Notes: generated by a model from the letters alone, not told the origin. A DNA stretch of 21,248 nt from DATFXM01 sp035315885 (GCA_035315885.1 DATFXM010000027.1:1-21248); one strand, 5' to 3'. Numbered from the stretch's first letter, positions 6,525 to 14,687 are shown. Translations and numbers: made by a program.

Positions 6525-8387
6525 ATGAACACCATGGTCGCAATGAGAGATCTGTTAGCAAGAATACCATTGATACTCATCACCCTGTCGGCGCTGGCCG
6601 CGGGCGCATTCGGACAGTCCTTGCTCGTCTCGGATGCGCACACGTCAACCACATCGGCGAATGCGAATTTCGGAACAAACCCGTCGCTCAACGTTTCAGC
6701 CACCAACACGGCATACGTCAAGTTCGACATCGATCGCACGCTGCCGCCAGGCAGTAAGGCTGACGACGTTGCAATGGTCACGGCCAAGTTCTTCGTGAAC
6801 AAGGTGACGACTGCCGGTAAGTTTGACTTGTACCTCGTACTGGAAGATTGGGACGAGAAGAGCATTACTGCCAACAACGCGCCTGTAGTCGGGCCGGTCG
6901 CGCAGACGACAGAGCAGATCACCAAGGACCTGCAAGGTAAATACTTAGTGATCGACATCACTAACATAGTCAAACAATGGGTTGGTGACGGTACAGGGCA
7001 GAATGCGCTTCCCAACTATGGCTTTGCGCTCATGCCGCACCCGGTCGATGCGGACGCGCCGCAGGTGGCCGACATCAACCTCGACAGCAAGGAGAATTCG
7101 CAAACCAGCCACGACGCATTGCTGAGCCTTCAACTCAAAGCGGGCATAGCCGGGCCTCCAGGGCCGGAGGGTCCAATGGGCCCAGCAGGCCCACAAGGTC
7201 CGGCAGGACCTCAAGGACCGACAGGAACTGAGGGTCCCGCAGGGCCGCAAGGTGCAAAAGGGTTGAATTGGAAGGGGCCGTGGGTTGCGACGACCAACTA
7301 CGTGGAAGATGATGCGGTCGGCTCCAGCGGCTCATCCTGGCGAGCCGTTCGCGCCAACACAAATGTGAACCCGGTCGAGGGCGCTGACTGGACGCTTATT
7401 GCCAAAAAGGGAGACACCGGGCCGCAGGGAAGCGGCAGCGTGATCGGGGTCACCGCAAGCAGTCCGATCCTTGTGACAGGCAACCCCACCATGGTTCCTA
7501 ACATTTCTCTCGGCGTAGTTGGGGCACTAAACGGCGGAACAGGACTAAATTCCGCCGGCGCCGCGGGTAACTTCCTTCGCAGCTCGGGTGGCGGGTGGCT
7601 AAGCATGCCGATCCTAAACATAGACATTCCACCCGGCAGCGCGCATTACATTCAAAACGGCACGAACATCCAATCGCTGGCGAATTTCAACATCAACGGC
7701 ACCGGCAAGGCCACTATCCTTGACGCTCAACAGTTCAATCTCGGAGGAGCCCGAGTCTTAAGACGAGTAGCTGACAGTTTTATTGCCGGACCCTTCGCAG
7801 GCAACAGTCTCACAACTGGGTCAGGCAACTCATTTTTCGGAAACTCCGCTGGATCAGGGAATCAGACCGGAAATGACAACTCTTATTTCGGACTCAATGC
7901 CGGATCGTTCGCGACCGGCAGCGGCAATACCTTCGTGGGAGCCAATGCCGGCGGCGGCAGCACCGGGAACGCGGACGACAATACGTTCATCGGACGTGAC
8001 ACCGATTTCCTCGGAACTCTCCACACCGGCGATCACAACACGCTGCTCGGCGCCAACGCGAAGTTAGACCAGATTGGGGTGAATCCGTTGCAATATGCAA
8101 CCGCCATTGGCGCTGGCGCACGAGCCCAGTTCAGCGACATGGTCATCATCGGCAAGGAGGCCGGGACCTACGACGGTGTTGCCAGACCAGCCGACATCGT
8201 CAGAATTCCCGGGATATTGCAAACGGGCTTTGCCTCCACCGGCGGGAGGCCGCTCTGCGACAACAATGGAATCTCACTCTGTTCACCGATCCCGCGTCTG
8301 ATCCTGAAGTCGCCTGCCGGGTTTTGTTTCGAGCTGAAGGTTTCTGACGCAGGAGCATTGACGACGTCTGGGTCCCCGTGTCCGTGA
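6525..8387 (+). CDS. Secreted fibrous modular protein: DNRLRE domain, collagen-like segment, carbohydrate-binding-like module, YadA-head-like repeats
   Basis: A 620-residue protein. The ATG at 6525 is preferred over the in-frame ATG at 6489 because it follows AAAAGGAGAA and leads straight into a signal peptide (hydrophobic 14-29, likely cut after AFG at 28-30). Residues about 33-205 resemble the DNRLRE domain (TAYVKFDID, LYLVLEDWDEKSIT, DITNIVKQWV). Residues 210-246 are a collagen-like run of twelve Gly-X-Y triplets. Residues 248-300 (WKGPWVATTNYVEDDAV, then SSWRAV) look like the small aromatic-rich carbohydrate-binding modules often placed beside bacterial collagen segments. Residues about 425-545 are repeats such as GNSFFGNSAGSG and GNTFVGANAG, like YadA-type adhesin heads. 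A C-terminal domain with four cysteines ends the protein. It is probably a trimeric extracellular or surface fibre. No membrane anchor, sortase or PEP-CTERM signal is visible. Confidence 0.8.
   Translation: MNTMVAMRDLLARIPLILITLSALAAGAFGQSLLVSDAHTSTTSANANFGTNPSLNVSATNTAYVKFDIDRTLPPGSKADDVAMVTAKFFVNKVTTAGKFDLYLVLEDWDEKSITANNAPVVGPVAQTTEQITKDLQGKYLVIDITNIVKQWVGDGTGQNALPNYGFALMPHPVDADAPQVADINLDSKENSQTSHDALLSLQLKAGIAGPPGPEGPMGPAGPQGPAGPQGPTGTEGPAGPQGAKGLNWKGPWVATTNYVEDDAVGSSGSSWRAVRANTNVNPVEGADWTLIAKKGDTGPQGSGSVIGVTASSPILVTGNPTMVPNISLGVVGALNGGTGLNSAGAAGNFLRSSGGGWLSMPILNIDIPPGSAHYIQNGTNIQSLANFNINGTGKATILDAQQFNLGGARVLRRVADSFIAGPFAGNSLTTGSGNSFFGNSAGSGNQTGNDNSYFGLNAGSFATGSGNTFVGANAGGGSTGNADDNTFIGRDTDFLGTLHTGDHNTLLGANAKLDQIGVNPLQYATAIGAGARAQFSDMVIIGKEAGTYDGVARPADIVRIPGILQTGFASTGGRPLCDNNGISLCSPIPRLILKSPAGFCFELKVSDAGALTTSGSPCP
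7152..7262 (+). repeat. Collagen-like Gly-X-Y coding segment (12 triplets)
   Basis: Twelve consecutive Gly-Pro-X-type triplets (GPP, GPE, GPM, GPA, GPQ and so on), broken only by GTE and GAK, plus a closing Gly. The DNA is a 9-bp near-periodic array rich in GGxCCx. Such a segment can form a short triple helix, which implies a trimeric product. Confidence 0.9.
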
Positions 8388-8473
8388 GGGGATTCCCATT
8401 CAGCTTTTGACAACGTTGCCGCACGATCGGTCGGACTGCAGGCAGCATCTTTATAAAGTGTCCCAAAAAGCGG

Positions 8474-8501
8474 GGGCTGGATGTGCTCAAACATCCAGCC
8501 C
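8474..8501. terminator. Bidirectional hairpin terminator between convergent genes
   Basis: A perfect 11-bp stem, GGGCTGGATGT (8474-8484) and ACATCCAGCCC (8491-8501), with a 6-base loop. Read on the minus strand it is followed four bases later by TTTTT, as expected for intrinsic termination of the SDR transcript. On the plus strand only TTATG follows, so termination of the fibre gene is less canonical. Confidence 0.8.
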
Positions 8502-8550
8502 TTATGCCACCGACTACTCTGCGAAGATCTAAGCGAAGTTCTTATCCAAG

Positions 8551-9282
8551 TCAAGCCACTCCGCCGCCGGCTTGGATGTTTTGACCTGTTATCCAGCCTG
8601 CCGACTCGCTCGCGAGGAAAGCTGCTACCTCGGCAACCTCCTCGGGAGTGCCGATACGATTGAAGGGCGAGAGGCTCGCTCCCGACGATCGGAATTGCGG
8701 TTCTTCCGGCAACATGTCCGTGTCGGTGAACCCCGGAGAGAGAACGTTAACCGTGATGAATCTAGGACCAAGCTCGTGCGAGAGCGAACGAACGAACTGC
8801 TCGACTGCACCCTTGCTTCCGAGGTAGAGCGAGAAATCGCTGAAGTGCATCCGGGTACCTGCACTTGAAACGGCGACAATACGACCGCCATCGTTTAGGC
8901 GTCTCGCAGCTTCTCGGAGCGTTAAGAAGACGCCCTTCGCATTCGTGTTGAACACCTTGTCGTAATCTTCTTCGTTGCTTTCGGCGAGCGGTTTCCTGAG
9001 AATTATCCCGGCGTTGGCGACGACGATGTCGGGCCGTCCGTTGAGTTTTTCTGCTTCATCGAACAGCCGTCGAATCTCGGCCGGTTTCGAGACATCGGCT
9101 TGAATCGCAACAGCATTGCCGCCTCGATCAACGATCCGCCTCACGACTTCATCTGCCTGTTTGAGGTTGCGAGCATAGTTGATGACAACAGAGACACCAT
9201 CAACGGCCAATCGCTCGGCGATTGCGCGACCGATCCCGCGCGAGCTACCGGTTATGATTGCTGACTTCTTGTTGGTGGACAT
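8551..9282 (-). CDS. Short-chain dehydrogenase/reductase (SDR, classical type)
   Basis: A 243-residue protein of the usual classical-SDR length. It is an NAD(P)-dependent oxidoreductase, probably cytosolic and tetrameric. Cofactor motif TGSSRGIG is at 11-18, NAG at 90-92 and the structural Asn at 114. The catalytic serine is in VSSAG (139-140) and the YxxxK pair is Tyr153/Lys157. The C-terminal GTPEEVAEVAAFLAS and ITGQNIQAGGG are typical of 3-oxoacyl-ACP reductase/glucose-1-dehydrogenase-like SDRs. The substrate cannot be inferred. The ATG at 9282 follows AAGGAG at good spacing. The gene is divergent from an ArsR-type regulator across a short region carrying a dyad, so repression by that regulator with relief by a ligand is plausible. 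The class is near certain; the reaction is not known. Confidence 0.93.
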   Translation of the reverse strand: MSTNKKSAIITGSSRGIGRAIAERLAVDGVSVVINYARNLKQADEVVRRIVDRGGNAVAIQADVSKPAEIRRLFDEAEKLNGRPDIVVANAGIILRKPLAESNEEDYDKVFNTNAKGVFLTLREAARRLNDGGRIVAVSSAGTRMHFSDFSLYLGSKGAVEQFVRSLSHELGPRFITVNVLSPGFTDTDMLPEEPQFRSSGASLSPFNRIGTPEEVAEVAAFLASESAGWITGQNIQAGGGVA

Positions 9283-9373
9283 GACATCTCCTTCAATTCG
9301 AACATGGATTTAGCAAGTTCTGATCGACATCACTGCTACTACGGCAGGATAGCGGAGAAAGTTCAACGCTTGT

Positions 9374-9389
9374 TTAACTATTTAGTTAA
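9374..9389. promoter_or_regulatory. Operator-like inverted repeat in the SDR/ArsR divergent region
   Basis: TTAACT (9374-9379), four bases, AGTTAA (9384-9389): a perfect 6-bp dyad of total length 16. The flanks CGCTT on the left and AAGCG on the right extend the symmetry imperfectly. It lies 92 bp upstream of the SDR ATG and about 56 bp upstream of the preferred ArsR start. ArsR-family dimers bind such AT-rich imperfect dyads. Function is inferred from position. Confidence 0.55.
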
Positions 9390-9444
9390 GCGGTGGTTGA
9401 AGTTTGTTGTAGCGTTGTGCCTCTGTTTTGCGTACTATGTCGGT

Positions 9445-9738
9445 GTGGGAAAGAAATCGAGCACATCAAAACAATTCAGCACAGAGCAGCGCGCGAAGGT
9501 GTTTAAAGCGCTCTCGGATCCGACGCGCTTGCGAATGGTAGAGATGTTATCGAGCTGTGAGCAGATGTGCGGGTCGGAGATTGCCGAGCGACTGGGAATA
9601 AGTCTCGCGCTCCTGTGTCATCACTGGAAGACTCTCGAGCACGCTGGACTGATTGTGAAAAAGAAAGAGGGCCAGACCGCTTCGATTTCGCTGAATCGAG
9701 AGCTGCTCTCGGATTGCTTCAGCGAGGTAATCGACTGA
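9445..9738 (+). CDS. ArsR-family winged-helix transcriptional regulator
   Basis: About 97 residues if started at GTG 9445. The frame stays open back to an ATG at 9304, but that would place the dyad inside the gene and add about 47 residues with no family counterpart. The ArsR core is clear: FKALSDPTRLRMVEML, then the helix-turn-helix CGSEIAERLGISLALLCHHW and the wing EHAGLIVKKKEGQTASISL. Such proteins are small dimeric repressors released by a metal, redox change or other ligand. Cysteines 38, 42 and 58 and His59-60 lie in or beside the DNA-reading helices, but the exact ELCVCDL metal motif is absent. No Shine-Dalgarno site precedes the GTG. A TACTAT at 9433-9438 could be a -10 box giving a nearly leaderless transcript, so the start is uncertain. 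It probably controls the divergent SDR and itself. It overlaps the next gene by one base. Confidence 0.85.
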   Translation: MGKKSSTSKQFSTEQRAKVFKALSDPTRLRMVEMLSSCEQMCGSEIAERLGISLALLCHHWKTLEHAGLIVKKKEGQTASISLNRELLSDCFSEVID

Positions 9739-12080
9739 TGGGCGTCGTCGTGCGGGGCAAAAGTGTCTTTAAGTTATGTCCACTTAATGCTCAGCGTTCG
9801 CCAAAGGGCTGCGTGAGATCATTCGTTAAAAGATCTGCTCTCGCAATATTGTTTGCGGCTAGTCTTAGTCAAGCGGTCGCGCTGTCCCAATCACCGCCGC
9901 CTCCGACCCGATCGAGTCTTTCCAGGATCTCGGCCCTGGTGCGTGTCTGGGCAAATCGCGTGATGTCCAACAACCCGAAGGTCCGCGCAAGCGCCGAAGC
10001 CGCACTGGTCAAGGGTGCCAGTCGTTCGCTGCCCCTGCTGAGACGATTCCTCACCAGTGACAATGAAAACCTCCATCAGCAAACTTTTGAAATCATCCGA
10101 CGAATCGGTCCGCCGGCCATTCCGCTGCTGGTCGAACTGCTTCGTCGTGAGGACGTGTCCTTCCGGCGCTTTGCCGCTGATGCCTTTATTGACCTGGTGC
10201 CCGATACAGAATCGATTCAGCCGGCGTTGAGACGGGCACTGAGAGACGAGGATTCGATGGTAGCGGGCGATGCCGCACGTGCCCTGGGCGCTTTGGGCAA
10301 GAGGGCCAGTCCTTCGGTACACGCTCTAGTTAAGGCTCTATCGCACCAGGAACCACACGTCCGGATTTACGCGGCAGAGGCCTTGGCGTCCATCGGTCCG
10401 AAGGCCAGCGCGGCGACTAAGGATCTCGCCAGAGCCTTGGGTGATCCGATTCCCGGCGTCCGATGGGCAGCGGGTGAGGCCCTCGCAGGCATCGGCCCGG
10501 CCGCGCAGTCATCTGTCCCTCAGTTGATCGAAGCTTTGAAGGACGAGTTCCTCTATGTTCGCATCTGCGCGGCCGGGGCGCTTGGAAGCATCGGGCCGCA
10601 GGCACAGACATCTCGGGAAGCGTTAAGAGCGGCCGCAAACGATCCCGCATTACGTAGCCAGGCTGAGTGGGCGTTGAATCGCATCGCCGGCATCGAGTCT
10701 GAAAAGCCTGTCGTCTCACCCGATGTGCCAGGACCTTCCGTCCCGCTCCAACCCCAGACGACTGTGACTCAAATGGGCAATCCTCCCGTTGACTGGGATA
10801 CGGCCACGGGGCGGAACATCGTCTGGAGCGTCGAGTTGGGAAACGAAGTGTATGGCCGTCCCGTGGTTGCCGGCGATGTGGTCTATGTGGGTGCCGACAA
10901 TACCCGGCAATTGAACCCCGCCTTTCAGGAAGATTCAGGCGTGCTACTGGCCTTTCGGGTGAAGGATGGCGTGTTCCTTTGGCAGGATGTGGCTCCGCGG
11001 GTGGAGCGCGGCCTAAGGGAGTTCCTGTTGCCTTCGACGACAAGTGCTCCTTATGTTGAAGGCAACCGGTTGTACTATGTCACCGCCGAGTGTCAACTCC
11101 GTTGCCTCGACACACAGGGTTTCGGGGATCGTGAGAACAATGGTCGACATCGGGACGAGGTCTTAAAAGACAAAGCTGCAGCAGACATCGTCTGGCAACT
11201 GGACATCCCCGCCTTGGGCGTCTTTCCACATGAAGCCTGCAATAGCGACGTGTTGCCCCTGGGTGATCTGCTCATTGTCGGTACCTCCAATGGCCAGAAT
11301 GAAGGCCATACGGGCGTCCCATCGCCGCGCGCTCCAAGTTTGATCGCGGTGAACAAGAACTCGGGCAAAGTGGTCTGGCGCGCCATCGGACCCGGAGATC
11401 GAGTGCTGCACGGCGCCTGGTCCAGCCCTGTGGCGGCCAACGTCAACGGGCGCATGCAGGTGCTCTTCGGCGGAGGAGATGGCTGGCTGCGCGCCTACGA
11501 TGCAGCGTCGGGTGACGAAATCTGGCGATTTGACGGCAACCCGAAAGACGCCCGCTGGCTTCCCCGCCCCGGTGTGCTTTCGCGGAGCTCTATCATTGCT
11601 TCACCGGTCTTTGCCGACGGCCGCGTCTTCATTGCCATGGGGCAGTCTCCTGGGCACGGCAACGCACCTTCGTTTATTTATGCGATCAGTCCGAACGGAA
11701 AGGGAGACGTAACTAAAAGTGGGCTACTGTGGACTTCGCGCGAGGTCGGCCGCGTGGTGGGAGCGCCCATCGTGAAGGACGGCCTGCTATACATTGGAGA
11801 CCTGGGCGGAACCGTTCATTGTCTGGATGCAGCAACCGGTGCTCACCTATGGAAGCACGAGACGAACGATGCTATCTGGGGATGCCTCCTGCTGGCGGGC
11901 GACCGCCTTTACGTTGGGAACGCCGGAGGCCTCATGACCGTTCTTCGTGGGGGCCGGCGAAAGGAATTGCTGGCGCAGATCGAAATGGATGCCCCGCTCT
12001 ATTCTCGTCCGGCTGTGATCGGCGATGCACTCTACCTGGCCACCGCGAGCCGGCTGTACCTCATCGCCGCCAAGCCTTGA
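9738..12080 (+). CDS. Exported HEAT-repeat / PQQ-like beta-propeller fusion protein
   Basis: 780 residues from the ATG at 9738. That start overlaps the ArsR stop (TGATG) and has GAGGTAA seven bases upstream, so translation may be coupled. A GTG at 9813 after AAAGGG is an alternative start giving a more usual signal peptide. The hydrophobic segment is residues 33-48, before a proline-rich linker. Residues about 75-318 are HEAT/PBS-lyase-type helical repeats of about 36 residues, with motifs such as VRIYAAEALASIGPKA, VRWAAGEALAGIGPAA and VRICAAGALGSIGPQA. Residues about 353-780 are a PQQ-like (BamB-type) propeller with blades like GDVVYVGADN, GWLRAYDAASGDEIWRF and GTVHCLDAATGAHLWKHE. No PQQ-dehydrogenase catalytic signature is evident, so a binding or scaffolding role in the periplasm or outside is the best guess. 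The combination of both folds in one chain is uncommon. Confidence 0.82.
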   Translation: MGVVVRGKSVFKLCPLNAQRSPKGCVRSFVKRSALAILFAASLSQAVALSQSPPPPTRSSLSRISALVRVWANRVMSNNPKVRASAEAALVKGASRSLPLLRRFLTSDNENLHQQTFEIIRRIGPPAIPLLVELLRREDVSFRRFAADAFIDLVPDTESIQPALRRALRDEDSMVAGDAARALGALGKRASPSVHALVKALSHQEPHVRIYAAEALASIGPKASAATKDLARALGDPIPGVRWAAGEALAGIGPAAQSSVPQLIEALKDEFLYVRICAAGALGSIGPQAQTSREALRAAANDPALRSQAEWALNRIAGIESEKPVVSPDVPGPSVPLQPQTTVTQMGNPPVDWDTATGRNIVWSVELGNEVYGRPVVAGDVVYVGADNTRQLNPAFQEDSGVLLAFRVKDGVFLWQDVAPRVERGLREFLLPSTTSAPYVEGNRLYYVTAECQLRCLDTQGFGDRENNGRHRDEVLKDKAAADIVWQLDIPALGVFPHEACNSDVLPLGDLLIVGTSNGQNEGHTGVPSPRAPSLIAVNKNSGKVVWRAIGPGDRVLHGAWSSPVAANVNGRMQVLFGGGDGWLRAYDAASGDEIWRFDGNPKDARWLPRPGVLSRSSIIASPVFADGRVFIAMGQSPGHGNAPSFIYAISPNGKGDVTKSGLLWTSREVGRVVGAPIVKDGLLYIGDLGGTVHCLDAATGAHLWKHETNDAIWGCLLLAGDRLYVGNAGGLMTVLRGGRRKELLAQIEMDAPLYSRPAVIGDALYLATASRLYLIAAKP

Positions 12081-12099
12081 GGAGACGCGAGCTCGACTT

Positions 12100-12464
12100 G
12101 GCGCGTCATTAGGTTCGATGTGAACGGATAACTCTTCTTCGTGGCCCCATTTCGCCGAACTAGGCTGGCAATCTCGACCAAACCGAAGTCATCCTCTGCG
12201 TGCCAGAGTGCGCTATCGCCCGTCACGGACAAAGTTCGGATCCGCCGTTGTTGAGAAGAATGCGAACGATCTCAAAGTATCCTCCAAAGACCGCCCAGAG
12301 TAGCGGAGACATTCCCACGCTGTCATGGTGTTGGCTAGCGCGCCGTTCCTCAAAAGACTAAATACAGTATCGGCATCGCCGCGCTGCACGGCAGTGTGAA
12401 GCGGGAACTCCGATTGCCATAATCGCGCATAGTGTTTATCGAATCGCCAAAAGGTCTCATACAA
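12100..12464 (-). pseudogene. Frameshifted ankyrin-repeat gene remnant
   Basis: Ankyrin repeats run along the minus strand but jump between frames. The first, from an ATG at 12464, reads FPLHTAVQRGDADTVFSLL then RNGALAN. The second frame reads SVGMSPLLWAVFGGYFEIV and RILLNNG (about 12310-12250). A short return to the first frame gives ADPNFVRD, and a third frame gives GDSALWHAEDDFGLVEI and SLVRRNGAT (12220-12139). Put together they form a normal series of about 33-residue ankyrin units, so three frame changes in about 250 bp broke one gene. After 12139 no ankyrin signal remains and the frame runs into the 3' end of the convergent HEAT/PQQ gene. Sequencing error could explain one shift but hardly three. 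An intact product would have been a small protein-binding ankyrin protein. Confidence 0.75.
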
Positions 12465-12505
12465 AACCGTTGTCCATAGCGTAGAAGCAGAACCATGGAC
12501 GCAGA

Positions 12506-12522
12506 GCCACGCCGGGCGTGGC
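12506..12522. other. 17-base palindrome downstream of the debranching-enzyme gene
   Basis: GCCACGCC (12506-12513), one G, GGCGTGGC (12515-12522). It can fold into a GC-rich hairpin 18 bases after the debranching-enzyme stop. No T-run follows on the minus strand, so it is at best a weak or factor-dependent terminator, or a binding palindrome. Confidence 0.4.
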
Positions 12523-12539
12523 CGTGCGGAAAGAAACGT

Positions 12540-14687
12540 CTACAATTCGCGAGGCGGTAAAACTCTCTCAACGTTCAATTCCCCATCTATGGCGAGCACC
12601 TCATGTCGAGTCGTTTCACCTTCGCGCCAGAAGCGAATGTCGATTGTCGCACCGCCCACACGAAGGTTGCGAAGAGTTATGTCCGGCAGCCAGCGTGGAA
12701 GCGTAGGATTGATCGATAGAGTTTTCTTCCGGGCGTCAGCATCTAATCCCAGCATGGCGCGAAGCATGTGAAACACACTGCCCGCGGCCCAGGCCTGAGG
12801 CACATTTGCGCCGACGTACTGGACCGGGAATGTCCCTGGCTCACGCCTGGTGCCCGCGTACAGTTCCGGCAGACGATTGTACGTAAAGTAACTGCCGGCC
12901 TCGCTGATGTCGCGAGCTATCATTGCAGCTTCTTTCGCGAATCCATATCGCTTGAAGCCCAAGGCGATGATCCCGTTGTCGTGCGGCCACACCGACCCAT
13001 TCTGATAAGAGAATGGATTGTAAGCAGGGTTTCTCTCAGACAGTGTCCGAATTCCCCAGCCACTCCACATATCAGGTTCAAGCAGTCGCCGGACAATTCG
13101 TTCGGCACGGTCCGGACGCACGATACCGCTCCAAAGGAGATGACCGGCATTGGAGGAGATGGTCTTTACCGGTTGCTTTTGTCCATCCAGCGCATATGCG
13201 TAATAACCAATGTCTTCACACCAGAAGCGCTCCTCAAACCGTTTTTGCAGATCCGCGGCTTCTCTTCGTAGTCTTGCGGCCTGGTCAGGGTGACCGAGAT
13301 ATTCGGCCCCATCGGCCGCCCGAAGTTTTGCGTCAAAAACGTAACCTTGGAGTTCGCACAGCGCTTTCGGCCCCTTTACGAGCGAGCCATCCGGATAGAT
13401 AACCGAATCACCGGCGTCCTTCCATCCCATGTTTTCGTAGCCGTGTTCGGAGTGGGTTTGATACTCCTGGAATCCATCACCGTCGTTATCGCCATAGCGG
13501 TCGATCCACTCCAGGCATTTCAACACCACTTCTTCGTAGTGTGGAAAGAGCAGGTCATCTCCTAACCATTTCCAAGCCTCATGCAATGCAATAATGTACA
13601 GGATGGTCGCGTCGGCTGTGCCGTAATATGGGGTGTGCGGAATGCGCTTGAAGTGGGCCAACTCGCCAGACCGAAGTTCGTGAGGAATCTTTCCGGGCTC
13701 GGCATCTCTGTGATCGTCCAGCTCGGTCGCTTGTAAATCCGCCAGGCGCCGGAGTGTGCCCCGGGCGAAGTCCGGGTAAACAATCATGTTTTGCAGGCTC
13801 ACGATCAAGCTGTCGCGACCGAAGATAGCTGCAAACCATGGCACTCCGGCGGCAGCGAGTAGTTCTTGCGGATGGTCATCGTCACGCGGCAGGCGCAGGG
13901 CCGCCATATCTTCAACCGCTTGCCGATACAGCCGGTAAAAATCCTCGTTCGATGTCGTGATCTGAGTGGTCACGCGTTTCCAGTCCGCGAGGTTCTCAGC
14001 CGTTACAGATTTGTCGAAACGGTGGGCACACTCGTCGGAGGCTCGCCGCGGACGATTGTCCTCGATGTCATATCGGCAGCAGGCATGCCACACTGCGCCG
14101 GGCGCAAGATCAACCGCAAAATTGATGCGTCCATTTCCGTAGACGGCCTTCGACTCGCAGTGCCCCACGCTCAGAATCAGCGATCTGCGAAAGTCACGGT
14201 TAGAATAGCAGCTGATCAACTGCTGATCGTCACTCCTCCATTCGGTTTGGATGTCGCCTCTGCGTACCAGTTCTTTTGCCTTGACTTCGAAGATGTCGGC
14301 AAAGTCGGTACGAATCAATATCTCGAGATTGAAGTGCAAGTGCTCAGAACTGTAGCTCCGAATATCCAGGTCCTCGTGAAGCCCCTCTCCGACGACGCGT
14401 GTCAGAACGAGCCCTATGCTTGCAAACTTAATTTCTCCGTGCTCGGTGATGACCTTGGGATTGACCAGGTATGTTCTGGACGCGTAATACGCAATCGCCC
14501 CGGAATTCAGGAGGGCCCATGGCCTGCCTTCAAAATAAAGCTGATAGTGGCTTATCAACCGAGTATCACGCGAATAGAGTCCCTGGTCGGAAGCATTCGT
14601 GATAGATCCATCGAATTCGGAAACCAGGAACGTGTATCCATGATTAATGGTAGTGACGGGTGGGCCAACAGTGACTTCCAGTGCCAT
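12540..14687 (-). CDS. Amylo-alpha-1,6-glucosidase / glycogen debranching enzyme family protein
   Basis: A 715-residue cytoplasmic-type protein without a signal peptide. Residues 1 to about 215 are the beta-rich N-terminal domain of bacterial glycogen-debranching-like proteins (FLVSEFDGSI, GLYSRDTRLISHYQLYFEG). Residues about 245-690 are the (alpha/alpha)6 glucosidase domain. Its motifs are GVPWFAAIFGRDSLI (281-295), PGKIPHELR (331-339), TADATILYI, ENMGWKDAGDS (418-428), WGIRTLS and NGSVWPHDNGIIALG. These acidic motifs line the active site in the family. The expected reaction is hydrolysis of alpha-1,6-linked glucose at branch points of glycogen-like glucans or oligosaccharides. Some relatives act on other glycosides, so the substrate is not certain. 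No glycogen synthesis or maltodextrin gene is adjacent. The ATG at 14687 is followed at once by family-like sequence. Confidence 0.9.
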   Translation of the reverse strand: MALEVTVGPPVTTINHGYTFLVSEFDGSITNASDQGLYSRDTRLISHYQLYFEGRPWALLNSGAIAYYASRTYLVNPKVITEHGEIKFASIGLVLTRVVGEGLHEDLDIRSYSSEHLHFNLEILIRTDFADIFEVKAKELVRRGDIQTEWRSDDQQLISCYSNRDFRRSLILSVGHCESKAVYGNGRINFAVDLAPGAVWHACCRYDIEDNRPRRASDECAHRFDKSVTAENLADWKRVTTQITTSNEDFYRLYRQAVEDMAALRLPRDDDHPQELLAAAGVPWFAAIFGRDSLIVSLQNMIVYPDFARGTLRRLADLQATELDDHRDAEPGKIPHELRSGELAHFKRIPHTPYYGTADATILYIIALHEAWKWLGDDLLFPHYEEVVLKCLEWIDRYGDNDGDGFQEYQTHSEHGYENMGWKDAGDSVIYPDGSLVKGPKALCELQGYVFDAKLRAADGAEYLGHPDQAARLRREAADLQKRFEERFWCEDIGYYAYALDGQKQPVKTISSNAGHLLWSGIVRPDRAERIVRRLLEPDMWSGWGIRTLSERNPAYNPFSYQNGSVWPHDNGIIALGFKRYGFAKEAAMIARDISEAGSYFTYNRLPELYAGTRREPGTFPVQYVGANVPQAWAAGSVFHMLRAMLGLDADARKKTLSINPTLPRWLPDITLRNLRVGGATIDIRFWREGETTRHEVLAIDGELNVERVLPPREL

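Noticed and set aside
9304..9444. N-terminal extension of the ArsR-type protein from ATG 9304
   Set aside because: The extension has no ArsR family counterpart, begins only 22 bases from the divergent SDR start and would place the operator-like dyad inside the gene.
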